Assembly (NCBI RefSeq): GCF_900176205.1
Contig: NZ_LT859959.1
Span: 4,857,001-4,921,000 of the forward strand
Reading direction: 5' to 3'
DNA length: 64,000 nt
Source: Bradyrhizobium sp. ORS 285
GTDB lineage: Bacteria > Pseudomonadota > Alphaproteobacteria > Rhizobiales > Xanthobacteraceae
This document shows positions 45,267 through 54,105 of the stretch, piece after piece. The notes below the pieces were generated by a model, which made no database searches, had not been told where the DNA came from, and was given only the letters and a program-made list of their open reading frames with translations. Position 1 is the stretch's first letter. Each line of letters begins with the position of its first letter. A program made the position numbers and the translations under genes.

Positions 45267-45304
45267 GGCGGTGGTCGTGGTCACGGCTCAGCGTCCCGCG
45301 ACGA

Positions 45305-46336
45305 TCAAGACGCCTGCCTCGCCGGCTTGCGCTCCACCGGATGGATGTCGATGCCGCGCAATCTGCCTAGCCGCAGCACGTCCATCGCCACGGTGCGGCC
45401 GATGCGGTCGCGGTCGAGGACGCGGATCAGATCATCGACGCCGTTGATGTCGACGCCGTCGAGCTTGATCACGACATCGCCCGGCAGCAGCCCGGCGCGC
45501 GCCGCCGGGCCGTCCGGCTCGATCTGCATCAAGAGCGCGCCCATCTTGTTCTCGACGCCGGCGAGCAGCGCATGACGCCGCGGCACCGGCGCGGTCTGGC
45601 CGGAGACGCCGATATAGGCGCGGCGGACGTAGCCGTGGCGGATGATCTCCGACAGCACGAACTGCGCGGTGTTGCTGGCGACCGCAAAGCAGATGCCCTG
45701 CGCGCCCTGGATGATGGCGGTGTTGATGCCGATCACCTCGGCGGCCGACGACACCAGCGCGCCACCGGAATTGCCCGGGTTGAGCGCCGCATCGGTCTGG
45801 ATGACGTCCTCGATCATCCGGCCCGAGACCGAGCGGATCGAGCGTCCCAGCGCCGAGACGACGCCGGCGGTGACGGTCGACTCGAAGCCGAGCGGGTTGC
45901 CGATCGCGACCACGAGCTGGCCGCGCCGCAGGCTCTTGGAATTGCCGAGCGCCGCGTAGCGCAGGTCGCGGGCGTGGTTGGCGCGCAGCAGCGCGAGATC
46001 GGTGTCGGGGTCGACGCCCAGCACCTGCGCGTCGGTGACGACGCCCTCGACATCACGCAGCCGGATGGCCTTGGAGCTGCCGACCACATGACTGTTGGTC
46101 AACACGAGCCCATCCGGCGAGATCACGATGCCGGAGCCGAGCCCGCCGCGCTCGGCGCGGGAGCCGGCTTTCGGTCCGGTCTCGACGCGCACGACGGCGG
46201 GGCCGACCCGCTCGGTGACGTCGATGACCGCATTGGAATAGGCGTCGAGCAGCGCCCGGTCATCGACCGGGACGGCAGACGGCGCTTGCGCCGGCGACAG
46301 AGCGTCGCCGGCGACATCGGAGGTGAAATCCAGCAT
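45305..46336 (-). CDS. HtrA/DegP-like serine protease without a signal peptide
   Basis: Trypsin-like protease with a C-terminal PDZ domain (343 aa). The triad is His83 in TNSHVVG, Asp113 in DTDLALL and Ser190 in NPGNSGGA. The PDZ domain (about 240-330) includes GLLPGDVVIKLDG. The start MLDFTSDVAG was chosen because GAAGGA lies 8 bases upstream. The N-terminus is not hydrophobic, so unlike DegP it may be cytosolic. It is divergent from the nuclease gene. Confidence 0.9.
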   Translation of the reverse strand: MLDFTSDVAGDALSPAQAPSAVPVDDRALLDAYSNAVIDVTERVGPAVVRVETGPKAGSRAERGGLGSGIVISPDGLVLTNSHVVGSSKAIRLRDVEGVVTDAQVLGVDPDTDLALLRANHARDLRYAALGNSKSLRRGQLVVAIGNPLGFESTVTAGVVSALGRSIRSVSGRMIEDVIQTDAALNPGNSGGALVSSAAEVIGINTAIIQGAQGICFAVASNTAQFVLSEIIRHGYVRRAYIGVSGQTAPVPRRHALLAGVENKMGALLMQIEPDGPAARAGLLPGDVVIKLDGVDINGVDDLIRVLDRDRIGRTVAMDVLRLGRLRGIDIHPVERKPARQAS

Positions 46337-46488
46337 GACGTAATTCCTTCGTAACGTCAGATGGGTAGCTGGCCCCTCCAACGCAAGACGGGGCGCCTGC
46401 CGCGAACCTGGCTGCCCTTGGCGAGACTCATGTTCAATGTGATAGGACTTCAATCGGGTATTTCATGATTGTGATTGCGAGAGAAAAC

Positions 46489-47256
46489 ATGCGGCTGCGA
46501 GACCGGCTGTTGTCATTATGTGCGGCGATGGTGATGGGGGCCGGAATGACTGGCGGTGCGCTGGCGGCGACCGCCACGGTGCGCAGCGGCGACACCATCC
46601 AGCTCGGCGACACCGTGTATCGGCTCGACGGCATCGATGCGCCGGAGGTGGACCAGCTCTGCATCGACGACCACGCCGATCCCTGGAGCTGCGGCGTCGA
46701 GGCACGCGAGCAGCTCACGAAGCTGATCGGCGGCCGCTCGGTGCGTTGTGAGGATCTCGGCCCGGACAAGCCGCTGAAGACCCGCAAGATCGGTCTCTGC
46801 GCCGTCGATGGCGACAAGCTCAGCCTGAACCAGCAGGTCGCGCGCGCCGGCTACGCCGTCGGCGTCGACCCAGCCATGAAGTATCGCGGCAAGGACGACA
46901 TTGCCGCCGCCAAGGACGCCGCGCGCGGGCTGTGGAAGGGCTGCTTCATCGCTCCCGCCGAGTTCCGCGGTGACAAGAAGGATGGCACCCTGCTCGGCGC
47001 CGCCTGTCGCGCCGATCGTGATCGCGAGATCCGCGCGGTGCTGTTTCCGGAAACGCCGAGCGCGCCGCCAGGCTGCACCATCAAGGGCAAGTTCGCCGTG
47101 CGCGCCCGGGTCACCGGCAATATCGGCATCTATCACCTGCAGGGCTGCCCGAGCTATCCCGCGACCACCGAACCCGACCGCTGGTTCTGCTCCGAGGACG
47201 ACGCAAGGGCGTCGGGTTTCCGCCGCGCGTTCAATTGCAGGGCGGGGAAGAAGTGA
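46489..47256 (+). CDS. Secreted thermonuclease-like protein
   Basis: Protein of 255 aa with a signal peptide (MRLRDRLL, hydrophobic core, cleavage near GALAATA) and an SNase-like OB fold. The family segments are YRLDGIDAPEVDQLC, the catalytic-region ARAGYAVGVDPAMKYRG and AAKDAARGLWKGCF. The cysteine-rich C-terminus IYHLQGCPSYPATTEPDRWFC is a small extra domain often attached in such proteins. The start with GAGA 6 bases upstream was preferred to an ATG 24 bases earlier. Catalytic activity is not proven; the arginines of staphylococcal nuclease are not all obvious. Confidence 0.8.
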   Translation: MRLRDRLLSLCAAMVMGAGMTGGALAATATVRSGDTIQLGDTVYRLDGIDAPEVDQLCIDDHADPWSCGVEAREQLTKLIGGRSVRCEDLGPDKPLKTRKIGLCAVDGDKLSLNQQVARAGYAVGVDPAMKYRGKDDIAAAKDAARGLWKGCFIAPAEFRGDKKDGTLLGAACRADRDREIRAVLFPETPSAPPGCTIKGKFAVRARVTGNIGIYHLQGCPSYPATTEPDRWFCSEDDARASGFRRAFNCRAGKK

Positions 47257-47270
47257 GCTGGCACTGAATC

Positions 47271-47403
47271 GTAGGGTGGGTAAAGCGGCGCCGCAGGCGT
47301 CGCGTGCCCACCATCTGTCCGAGCATGCCGGAGATGGTGGGCACGGCGCGGGTGAGTTCGGCGCAACACAACAGATGCTCTGGCGCGCCTTTGCCCACCC
47401 TAC
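47271..47403. repeat. Nested palindromic element, copy 2
   Basis: It begins GTAGGGTGGGTAAAG and ends with GGCGCGCCTTTGCCCACC. The last 22 bases (47382-47403) are identical to the right arm of copy 1 at 45033-45054. An inner pair, CGTGCCCACCAT and ATGGTGGGCACG, is also shared. It lies after the nuclease gene and before the end of cyoD. Confidence 0.8.
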
Positions 47404-47444
47404 AGAACTAACGACAAGACTCCAAGTTGCCTCGTTCGGACGCT

Positions 47445-47852
47445 TCACTGCTGCATCTGCATCAGCTGATCCATCGGCATCATGTTGTGGTTCAGATTCG
47501 CCATGATCCACAGCGAGCCGCCGACGACGAGGAAGACGATGATCAGGCCGAAGGCCAGCGCCAGCACGTTGTTGGTGTTGTCGGGCCCGGTCGTGATGTG
47601 CAGGAAGAACACGAGATGCACGCCCATCTGCGCGATCGCCAGCACGATGATGGCGACGGGAATGGAGGGCTGCCAGACGAGATTCGTGCCCGCGATGAAG
47701 AACGACACCGCGGTGAGGAGGATCGCGAGACCGAGGCCGGCGAGATATAACAGAACGCGCGAGCGCAGGTCGCCGTGCTGCTGCTCACCGGGCGCGAGAT
47801 CGCCGCGGTCGCCGAACTCCTGGCCGTGTACCTCCTGGGCATGATCGCTCAT
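47445..47852 (-). CDS. cyoD: Quinol oxidase subunit IV CyoD
   Basis: Small membrane subunit (135 aa) of a bo3-type ubiquinol oxidase. After a hydrophilic N-terminus it has three hydrophobic segments, including AILLTAVSFFIAGTNLVW and QMGVHLVFFLHI. The start MSDHAQEV overlaps the cyoC stop as ATGA. CyoD assists assembly of subunit I with haem and CuB, but subunit I is not encoded here. Confidence 0.93.
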   Translation of the reverse strand: MSDHAQEVHGQEFGDRGDLAPGEQQHGDLRSRVLLYLAGLGLAILLTAVSFFIAGTNLVWQPSIPVAIIVLAIAQMGVHLVFFLHITTGPDNTNNVLALAFGLIIVFLVVGGSLWIMANLNHNMMPMDQLMQMQQ

Positions 47853-48490
47853 GTCGCACTCCCGAGCAGATAGACCACGGAGAACACCGCGACCCAGATG
47901 ATGTCGAGCGCATGCCAGAACAGCGCGAAGCACAGGATCCGGCGCTCGATGTCGGCGCGGAATCCCTTCGCCACCACCTGGGCCATCATGGTCAGCAGCC
48001 AGAGAATGCCGGCCGCGACGTGCAGGCCGTGGCAGCCGACCAGGGTGAAGAACGCCGACAAGAAGGCGCTGCGGCTCGGCCCGTCGCCGCGGCCGACGAG
48101 ATCGGCGAACTCACGGATCTCCATCAGCAGGAAGCCGGCGCCGAGCAGGCCGGTGATGGCCATCGCGATCTGGAACCATAGCGCGTTGTGGCGGTCGGCG
48201 GCGATGCTCGCCATGCCGCAGGTGAAGCTCGACAGCAGCAGGAGCGCGGTCTCGATCGCGACGTTGCGGATATCGAACAGCTCGGCCCCGCCGGGTCCGC
48301 CCGCCGTGCCGCCCGACAACACCGCGAAGCTCGCGAAGAAGCACGAGAACATCACGATGTCGGAGAGCAGGAAGATCCAGAACCCAAAGCCCGTCACGAT
48401 CCGCTTCGGCGCCGGACCCGGATGCTCCGTGGCGCGCAGATGATGCGGATCGGCCAAGGCCGGCGATTGCTCGACCGTGGTCACCGACAT
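47849..48490 (-). CDS. cyoC: Quinol oxidase subunit III CyoC
   Basis: Five-helix membrane subunit (213 aa) of the bo3-type quinol oxidase. FGFWIFLLSDIVMFSCFFA, GPSRSAFLSAFFTLVGCHGLH and the helix FWHALDIIWVAVFSVVYL match CyoC closely. GGAG lies 8 bases before the ATG, just after cyoA. In other bacteria cyoB lies between cyoA and cyoC; here only 24 bases separate them. Confidence 0.95.
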   Translation of the reverse strand: MSVTTVEQSPALADPHHLRATEHPGPAPKRIVTGFGFWIFLLSDIVMFSCFFASFAVLSGGTAGGPGGAELFDIRNVAIETALLLLSSFTCGMASIAADRHNALWFQIAMAITGLLGAGFLLMEIREFADLVGRGDGPSRSAFLSAFFTLVGCHGLHVAAGILWLLTMMAQVVAKGFRADIERRILCFALFWHALDIIWVAVFSVVYLLGSAT

Positions 48491-48514
48491 CGGTCCACTC
48501 CGGCTGCAAACAGA

Positions 48515-49348
48515 TCAATGGGCATGCGACGCTCCGCTCTCCTCGCGCGACTTGTTCTCGCTGACCTGCGGTCCCGGCGCGGGCGCGATGTGCTGCATGG
48601 CGATCTTGCCGAACAGCTCGGGATCACTGAGCCGGTACGTCTTCGGCGTCTTCTCGACGGACTGCGCGGCAAGCTCCTTGTAGCTCGCCTCGTCCAGCAC
48701 CTGGTCGCTCTTGGCCGCGTTGGTCGCCCAATTGGAGAAGTCGGGCTGCGACACCACGTTGGTGTCGAACATCATGTCGGGAAAGCCGTCGCCGCTGAAT
48801 TGCGAGGCAAGGCCCTTGTAGGTGCCGACATGATCGCCACGCAGGTTCAGTCGCGTCACCATGCCGTTCATGGTGTAGATCATGCCGCCGAGCTGCGGGA
48901 TGAAGAACGCGGTCATCACGCTGCCGGACGTCAGCTCGAATTGCAGCGGCGCGCCGATCGGAACGGTGAGGCTGTTGACGGTGGCGATGCGCTGGTCGGG
49001 ATAGATGAACAGCCATTTCCAGTCGAGCGACACCGCCTGGATGCGAATAGGAAGCCCCGTGCCTTCGACCGGCTTGGCGGGGTCGAGCTCATGCGAGCCG
49101 ATCCAGGCGACGCCGCCGAGCAGTATCACGGTGAGCGCGGGGATCGACCACACGACGAGCTCGACCGCGCCGGAATAGGCGAAATCAGGCCGGTAGCGCG
49201 CGCGTGTGTTGGAGCTGCGGAACCAGTAGGCTGCGGCCAGCACCGCGATCGAGGTCGGAACGATGATCGCCAGCATGATGATCACGGAATCGATCAGGAT
49301 CGTCTGCTGGGCGGCGGCGATCGGTCCCTTCGGATCGAAGATGTTCAT
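48515..49348 (-). CDS. cyoA: Quinol oxidase subunit II CyoA
   Basis: Subunit II (277 aa) of the bo3-type ubiquinol oxidase. Two N-terminal membrane helices are followed by a cupredoxin-fold domain: IQAVSLDWKWLFIYPDQ and FFIPQLGGMIYTMNGMVT. The CuA cysteines are absent, as in quinol oxidases. A hydrophilic His-ending tail follows. It is the first cyo gene; the order here is A-C-D without B. Confidence 0.95.
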   Translation of the reverse strand: MNIFDPKGPIAAAQQTILIDSVIIMLAIIVPTSIAVLAAAYWFRSSNTRARYRPDFAYSGAVELVVWSIPALTVILLGGVAWIGSHELDPAKPVEGTGLPIRIQAVSLDWKWLFIYPDQRIATVNSLTVPIGAPLQFELTSGSVMTAFFIPQLGGMIYTMNGMVTRLNLRGDHVGTYKGLASQFSGDGFPDMMFDTNVVSQPDFSNWATNAAKSDQVLDEASYKELAAQSVEKTPKTYRLSDPELFGKIAMQHIAPAPGPQVSENKSREESGASHAH

Positions 49349-49420
49349 GCGGTCTTCCGGCGTTCAACCCCGCACACAACCGAGATCGGATGCGGAGGTT
49401 CCTGCGCCGCAAAACACAGC

Positions 49421-50752
49421 TCAGCGGCTGACGCGCCAGATCGTGCCGTTGCCGTCCTCAGAGATCAAAAGGCTGCCGTCGCGCGCCACGGTGACGCCGA
49501 CCGGCCGGCCCCAGACCTCGCGGTCGTTGACGACGAATCCGGTGACGAAGTCCTCGTATTCGCCGGTGGCCAAGCCGTCCTTCAACCTGACGCGGATGAC
49601 CTTGTAGCCGGTCCGCTTGGAGCGGTTCCACGAGCCGTGCTCGGCGGCAAAGGCATCGCCGCGAACCTCCGGCGGGAACATGTTGGCGTCGTAGAACGTC
49701 AGGCCAAGCGAGGCCGAATGCGGCTGCAGCAGCACGTCGGGCACCGTGATCTTGCCTTTGAGATCGGCGCGCTCGCCGCGATGCCGCGGATCCTCGTTGT
49801 CGCCCATGTAGTACCAGGGCCAGCCGTAGAAGCCGCCCTCCTTCACCCGCGTGACGTAGTCCGGCACGAGATCGTCGCCGAGCCCGTCGCGCTCGTTGGT
49901 CGAGCACCACGGCGTGCCCGTCGCCGGTTGGATGGCGAGGCCGACGCAATTGCGGATGCCGCTCGCGAACAGCGCGCGGTTCTTGCCGTCGGGATCGAAC
50001 GCCAGCACGCCGGCGCGATCGGTCTCGCCACCCCAGGCCGCACCGAGCGGATGCGCCTTGATCCAGGCGGTGAGGCCGCCCGCCGGCTCGCCCAAGGCTT
50101 CGCCGACATTGCCGGCCGAGCCGACGGACACCAGCATACGCTGGCCGTCCTTGGTGAACACGATGTCGCGAGTCGAGTGGCCATAGCCTCCGGGGAGATC
50201 GGGCACGACGACCTGCACCGGCCCGGAGGCCTTCAGGTCGCCGGCGCGATACGGAAAGCGCATGACGCGCTCGGTGCTCGCGACGTAGACCCATTGCGGA
50301 TCGCTGCTTGGATAGAACGCGATGCCGAAGGGGTGGCCGAGCCGGTCGGCGAAGATCTCGCTCGTTGCGACGGTGCTGCCATCCTCGCTCGGCCGCAGCA
50401 CGCGGACACGGCCCGCGCGGGTCTCGGCGACGAAGATGTCGCCATTCGGCGCGGTGCGGATGATGCGCGGCCCGCTCAGCCCTTCGGCGAACAGCGCGAT
50501 CTTGAAGCCGTCGGGGACCTTGGGCACCGCCGACGCCGGCCGCTGCACCACGCGCGAGACATTGGCGGCGGACGCCGTCGCGCCGGGCTTCGGCAGGTCT
50601 TCGGGACGGATCAGTCTGATGGTGCCCGGCGTATCGCGCTGCCAGCTGCCGAATGCGTCCCTGCCCTTGAGCACGGCAGGCTCAGCCGCAGCAGCGGTAG
50701 CGGCCAGCGCACACAGGCCAGCTACGGCAGCAAATCTCGTTGGTCTCGTCAT
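49421..50752 (-). CDS. PQQ-type sugar (sorbosone) dehydrogenase-like protein
   Basis: Secreted beta-propeller protein (443 aa) with a signal peptide (to about 23, TAAAAEP). It resembles soluble glucose/sorbosone dehydrogenases: FAEGLSGPRIIRTAPNGDIFVAET, GGYGHSTRDIVFTKDGQ and FYGWPWYYMGDNEDPRH. It may oxidise an aldose or lactone precursor with PQQ. The substrate is unknown. It lies 72 bases upstream of cyoA on the same strand and could feed electrons to the quinone pool. Confidence 0.83.
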   Translation of the reverse strand: MTRPTRFAAVAGLCALAATAAAAEPAVLKGRDAFGSWQRDTPGTIRLIRPEDLPKPGATASAANVSRVVQRPASAVPKVPDGFKIALFAEGLSGPRIIRTAPNGDIFVAETRAGRVRVLRPSEDGSTVATSEIFADRLGHPFGIAFYPSSDPQWVYVASTERVMRFPYRAGDLKASGPVQVVVPDLPGGYGHSTRDIVFTKDGQRMLVSVGSAGNVGEALGEPAGGLTAWIKAHPLGAAWGGETDRAGVLAFDPDGKNRALFASGIRNCVGLAIQPATGTPWCSTNERDGLGDDLVPDYVTRVKEGGFYGWPWYYMGDNEDPRHRGERADLKGKITVPDVLLQPHSASLGLTFYDANMFPPEVRGDAFAAEHGSWNRSKRTGYKVIRVRLKDGLATGEYEDFVTGFVVNDREVWGRPVGVTVARDGSLLISEDGNGTIWRVSR

Positions 50753-50839
50753 GCCATCCTCGCGCCAGCAGGCCTCAAGCGGCCGGCAGCCTACTCCGTT
50801 CCGGGCCCGGAGATCACGTGTCGCTTAGATGTGACGCCA

Positions 50840-52636
50840 TCAAGACAGCGCGCCGAGCACGCCGCGCGTCGCCTGGTCGATTTCCTCGACATAGCGGCGG
50901 CGGGCGAAGGACTCGGTCAGGAAGCCGATCACCTTTCGGCTGTTCTCCGACTCCAGCACGGCAAGCTCCTCGGCCCCGGAATCGTCGAAGATCTTCATCG
51001 CCGTCTTGACGTTCATTTCGGGCAGCAGCGCGACCTCGAAATATTTGGCGAGCTCGACCACCTGGATCTCGTCGGCGATGGAGTCCAGCTCACCCGAGAA
51101 CAGGTCGGGCAGCGAGACCAGTCCGCAATAATCGTCGCTGTTGTTGACCACCACCACGGCCTGCCGTGTGCCGAGCGCGAATTCGCGGCGGCAGGCGGCG
51201 ATGCTGGTGGTGGTCGGCACCTTGGCGACGTCGGAGCGCATCAGCCGCTCGACGGTGAGGTTGCGCAGCCAGCCGACATCGTTGGCGCTGCGGATGGTCT
51301 CGCCGCGCAGATGCAGACGCCAGGTCGAAAACGAGTGCCCGAACAGCACGCGCACGCAGACCGAAGTCACGATGCAGGCGCCGAGCACGACGGCGGTGAC
51401 GTCGACGCTGCGGGTCATCTCCAGCACCAGGAACGACATCGTCAGCGGCCCGCCGACGATGGCAACTCCCAGTGTCGCCATGCCCGTGAGCATCGCGACC
51501 AGCGGGTCGAGCGCCAGGCTCAGCCCGGCCATGGCGAGCAAGCCCGCGAACAGTTTGCCGAGCAGGCTGCCGATGAACAGCGAAGCGAAGAACAGACCGC
51601 CGCGGAAGCCGGAGGCGAGCGAGATCAGGCAGGCCGCGAGCTTCAGCACGATGATGGTGGCGATCATGCCGACCGCCATCTCGCGATGCAGGTCGAGCAG
51701 CATCGCACCGTGGCCGGCCGCCAGCACCTGCGGCGTCACGATCGCCATCGCGCCGACACAGACGCCACCGATCACCGGCCGCAGCCAGACCGGGATGCGG
51801 ACGAACAGCCGCTCCACCGCCGGCGAGGCGCGCATCACCACGATGCCGATGAAGGCGACCAGCAGCGCCAGCACGAACAGCGCGATGTACTGCTCGAAGC
51901 CGACGGCACCGACTTTCTGGATCTCCAGCGAATACGGCGCGCCGGTGAGATATTGCGAGGTCAGCGCCCCCGCCAGCGAGGCAGCCAGGATCGGCGCCGC
52001 GCTGCCGACCGAGTAGACGCCTACGATCAGCTCGCAGGCATAGAATGCGCCCGTGATCGGCGCGCCGAAAGCGGCGGCGATAGCGGCGGCCGCGCCGCAG
52101 CCGACGATCAGCCGGAGGTCGTTGCGGCGGAGCGTGAGATATTGCCCGAGCAGCGAGGCGACGCCGGCGCCGATCTGGGTGTAGCCGGCCTCGAGGCCGA
52201 CCGACGCGCCGGATCCGTTGGAGACCAGGGTCTGGCTGCTGACCACGATGCTGTCGCGCATCGACAGCCGCCCCCCGCGCAGCGCATTGGCTTCGACCGG
52301 GTCGACCGCCGCGGCAATCTTCCAGCGCCGGCGCAGCCATTCCATCAGGCCGAGGAAGAGGCCGCCACAGGCCGGAGCAATCAGCGCGACGACCGGGTTG
52401 ACCCACGCGTTGGCACTGAGCCGGACGTCGATCGGGATGCCGTAGATGATCACATGCGCGAATTGCGCGATCAGGCTCATCACCGTCACGATCGCGCCGG
52501 TGCTGACACCGATCACAAGGGCCAGCGGTATCAGGTAGAATTCGTTGCTGCGCAGCAGCGCCCGCAGCCGCGTGACCACCCGGTTCGAAGCCTTGCGATC
52601 GATGATATGCGACAGCGTCGAGAGCACGAGAGCCAT
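50840..52636 (-). CDS. ClC-family chloride channel/transporter with CBS domains
   Basis: Membrane protein (598 aa) with the ClC fold over about residues 30-430 and a C-terminal CBS pair (about 455-590). The selectivity region reads SNGSGASVGLEAGYTQIG, keeping a glutamate where the external gate lies but varying from the common GSGIP and GKEGP forms. GFRGGLFFASLFIGSLLG matches the second ion-site helix. The ATG at 52636 is used; a TTG 30 bases upstream is possible. Confidence 0.9.
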   Translation of the reverse strand: MALVLSTLSHIIDRKASNRVVTRLRALLRSNEFYLIPLALVIGVSTGAIVTVMSLIAQFAHVIIYGIPIDVRLSANAWVNPVVALIAPACGGLFLGLMEWLRRRWKIAAAVDPVEANALRGGRLSMRDSIVVSSQTLVSNGSGASVGLEAGYTQIGAGVASLLGQYLTLRRNDLRLIVGCGAAAAIAAAFGAPITGAFYACELIVGVYSVGSAAPILAASLAGALTSQYLTGAPYSLEIQKVGAVGFEQYIALFVLALLVAFIGIVVMRASPAVERLFVRIPVWLRPVIGGVCVGAMAIVTPQVLAAGHGAMLLDLHREMAVGMIATIIVLKLAACLISLASGFRGGLFFASLFIGSLLGKLFAGLLAMAGLSLALDPLVAMLTGMATLGVAIVGGPLTMSFLVLEMTRSVDVTAVVLGACIVTSVCVRVLFGHSFSTWRLHLRGETIRSANDVGWLRNLTVERLMRSDVAKVPTTTSIAACRREFALGTRQAVVVVNNSDDYCGLVSLPDLFSGELDSIADEIQVVELAKYFEVALLPEMNVKTAMKIFDDSGAEELAVLESENSRKVIGFLTESFARRRYVEEIDQATRGVLGALS

Positions 52637-52872
52637 TTCTTCTACGAGGAGGCCTCTGCGTGGCAATAACCTGTCGCAATTTGCGGAACAAGCGCGAATT
52701 CCATTCCAGCCGAAACGTGGTTGACTGGTCCGGAAACTGGAACCGCAGCGGCCCGTTTCGACGCATCAACGGCGCAACGCGGCGAAAGTCGCAAGCCACC
52801 ATCCGAAACGACGACGCCCGCTGCGGCAGGGCCGGAGCGGGCGTCGGTTCGGATCGAAGGATTTTGGGCCGC

Positions 52873-54105
52873 TCAGACCCGCTCGATGATGGTCGCCGGC
52901 GCCATGCCGCCGGCCGCGCACATCGTGACCAGGCCGCGCTTGAGGTCGCGCCGCTCGAGTTCATCGAGCAGCGTGCCAATCAGGATGGAACCGGTGGCGC
53001 CGATCGGATGTCCAAGCGCGATCGAGCCGCCGTTCACGTTGACCTTGGCGCGGTCGAGCTTGAGGTCGCGGATGTATTTCTCGGCGACGACCGCAAACGC
53101 CTCGTTGATCTCGAACAGGTCGATGTCGTCGATCGTGAGCCCGGCCTTGGCCAGCACCTTGCGGGTCGCCGGCACCGGCGCGTTCAGCATCAGGGTCGGG
53201 TCGTCACCCATATTCGCCATCGCTACCACGCGCGCGCGGGGCTTCAGGCCATGTGCCTTGGCGTAGGACGGCGAGGCCAGCAGGATCGCGGCCGCGCCGT
53301 CGACGACGCCGGAGGAATTGCCGGCGTGATGCATGAATTGGATATCAAGGCCCGGATAGCGCTGCAGGATCAGGTTGCGATAGGTCGTGCCCTTGTCGTC
53401 GAGCGCGTAGTCGGCGATCGCCGGGAATGCCGGCTTCAGACCGGCGAGGGCCTCCGCCGTGGTCTGCGGCCGCGGATATTCCTCGTGGTCCAGCGCGAGG
53501 CTGCCATCCTCGCGATGCACCGGCACCAGACTCTTCTTGAAGTGGCCGCCCGCGATCGCCGCCGCCGCGCGCTTCTGGCTCTCCAATCCCAACGCATCGA
53601 CGTCGGCGCGGGTGATGCCTTCCATCGTGGCGATGGCATCGGCGCAGACGCCCTGGTGCGATTGCGGATGCAGCGCGCGCAGATGCAGGTTGCCGGCATC
53701 CATCATCAGCGGCCCCTCGCCGCGCCGACCGTCCATCGACATCATCTCACAGCCGCCGGCGACGACGAGATCCTCCTGCCCGGCCATGATCTGGGCGGCG
53801 GCAATGTTGACGCTGGTGATGCCGGAGCCGCAGAAGCGGTCGAGCGTGACGCCGGAGGCACGGATGTCGTAGCCGGCATCGAGCGCCGACATGCGGCCGA
53901 GATCGCCGCTCTGCGGTCCGCGCTGCGACGAGCAGCCCCAGATGATGTCATCGACATCAGCGGTGTTGATGCCGGTGCGCTCGGCCAAAGCGCGCAGCAC
54001 GGTGGCGCCGAGGTGTTGCGGGTGCAGCCCCGCCAGCGCGCCCTTCCCGGCCTTGCCGATGCCGCGCGGGGTCCTGCAGGCGTCGATGATGAGCGCGTCG
54101 GCCAT
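52873..54105 (-). CDS. Acetyl-CoA acyltransferase (thiolase)
   Basis: Thiolase (410 aa). The acylated Cys92 is in LDRFCGSGITSVN, NEAFAV is intact, His366 is in GHPIGATG, and the second active Cys396 is in CAAGGMA. It makes or cleaves acyl-CoA thioesters, probably in fatty-acid breakdown. The exact chain length cannot be told. GGAGAGG lies 7 bases before the ATG. It stands alone on the minus strand, next to the start of the ClC gene. Confidence 0.92.
   Translation of the reverse strand: MADALIIDACRTPRGIGKAGKGALAGLHPQHLGATVLRALAERTGINTADVDDIIWGCSSQRGPQSGDLGRMSALDAGYDIRASGVTLDRFCGSGITSVNIAAAQIMAGQEDLVVAGGCEMMSMDGRRGEGPLMMDAGNLHLRALHPQSHQGVCADAIATMEGITRADVDALGLESQKRAAAAIAGGHFKKSLVPVHREDGSLALDHEEYPRPQTTAEALAGLKPAFPAIADYALDDKGTTYRNLILQRYPGLDIQFMHHAGNSSGVVDGAAAILLASPSYAKAHGLKPRARVVAMANMGDDPTLMLNAPVPATRKVLAKAGLTIDDIDLFEINEAFAVVAEKYIRDLKLDRAKVNVNGGSIALGHPIGATGSILIGTLLDELERRDLKRGLVTMCAAGGMAPATIIERV

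Larger units (their letters stand above)
43922..45304. other. Repeat-rich stretch without a convincing gene
   Basis: This 1.4 kb between the cysteine hydrolase and the HtrA-like gene holds three long inverted-repeat elements, listed separately. Open frames here (for example on either strand between 44405 and 44996) lack a ribosome-binding site, a domain or plausible composition. The part around 44600-44860 recalls a low-complexity segment repeated in many Bradyrhizobium genomes, but I cannot confirm that. Confidence 0.6.

Noticed and set aside
48491..48514. A cyoB remnant or a fused cyoB-cyoC
   Set aside because: The 24 bases hold only a ribosome-binding site, and CyoC has its normal length and N-terminus.
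48188..52669. Open frame of 1493 codons on the plus strand across cyoC, cyoA, the sugar dehydrogenase and the ClC gene
   Set aside because: It is antisense to four well-supported genes, is dominated by Arg, Asp, His and Gly, and has no domain. Such frames arise from high-GC codon bias.
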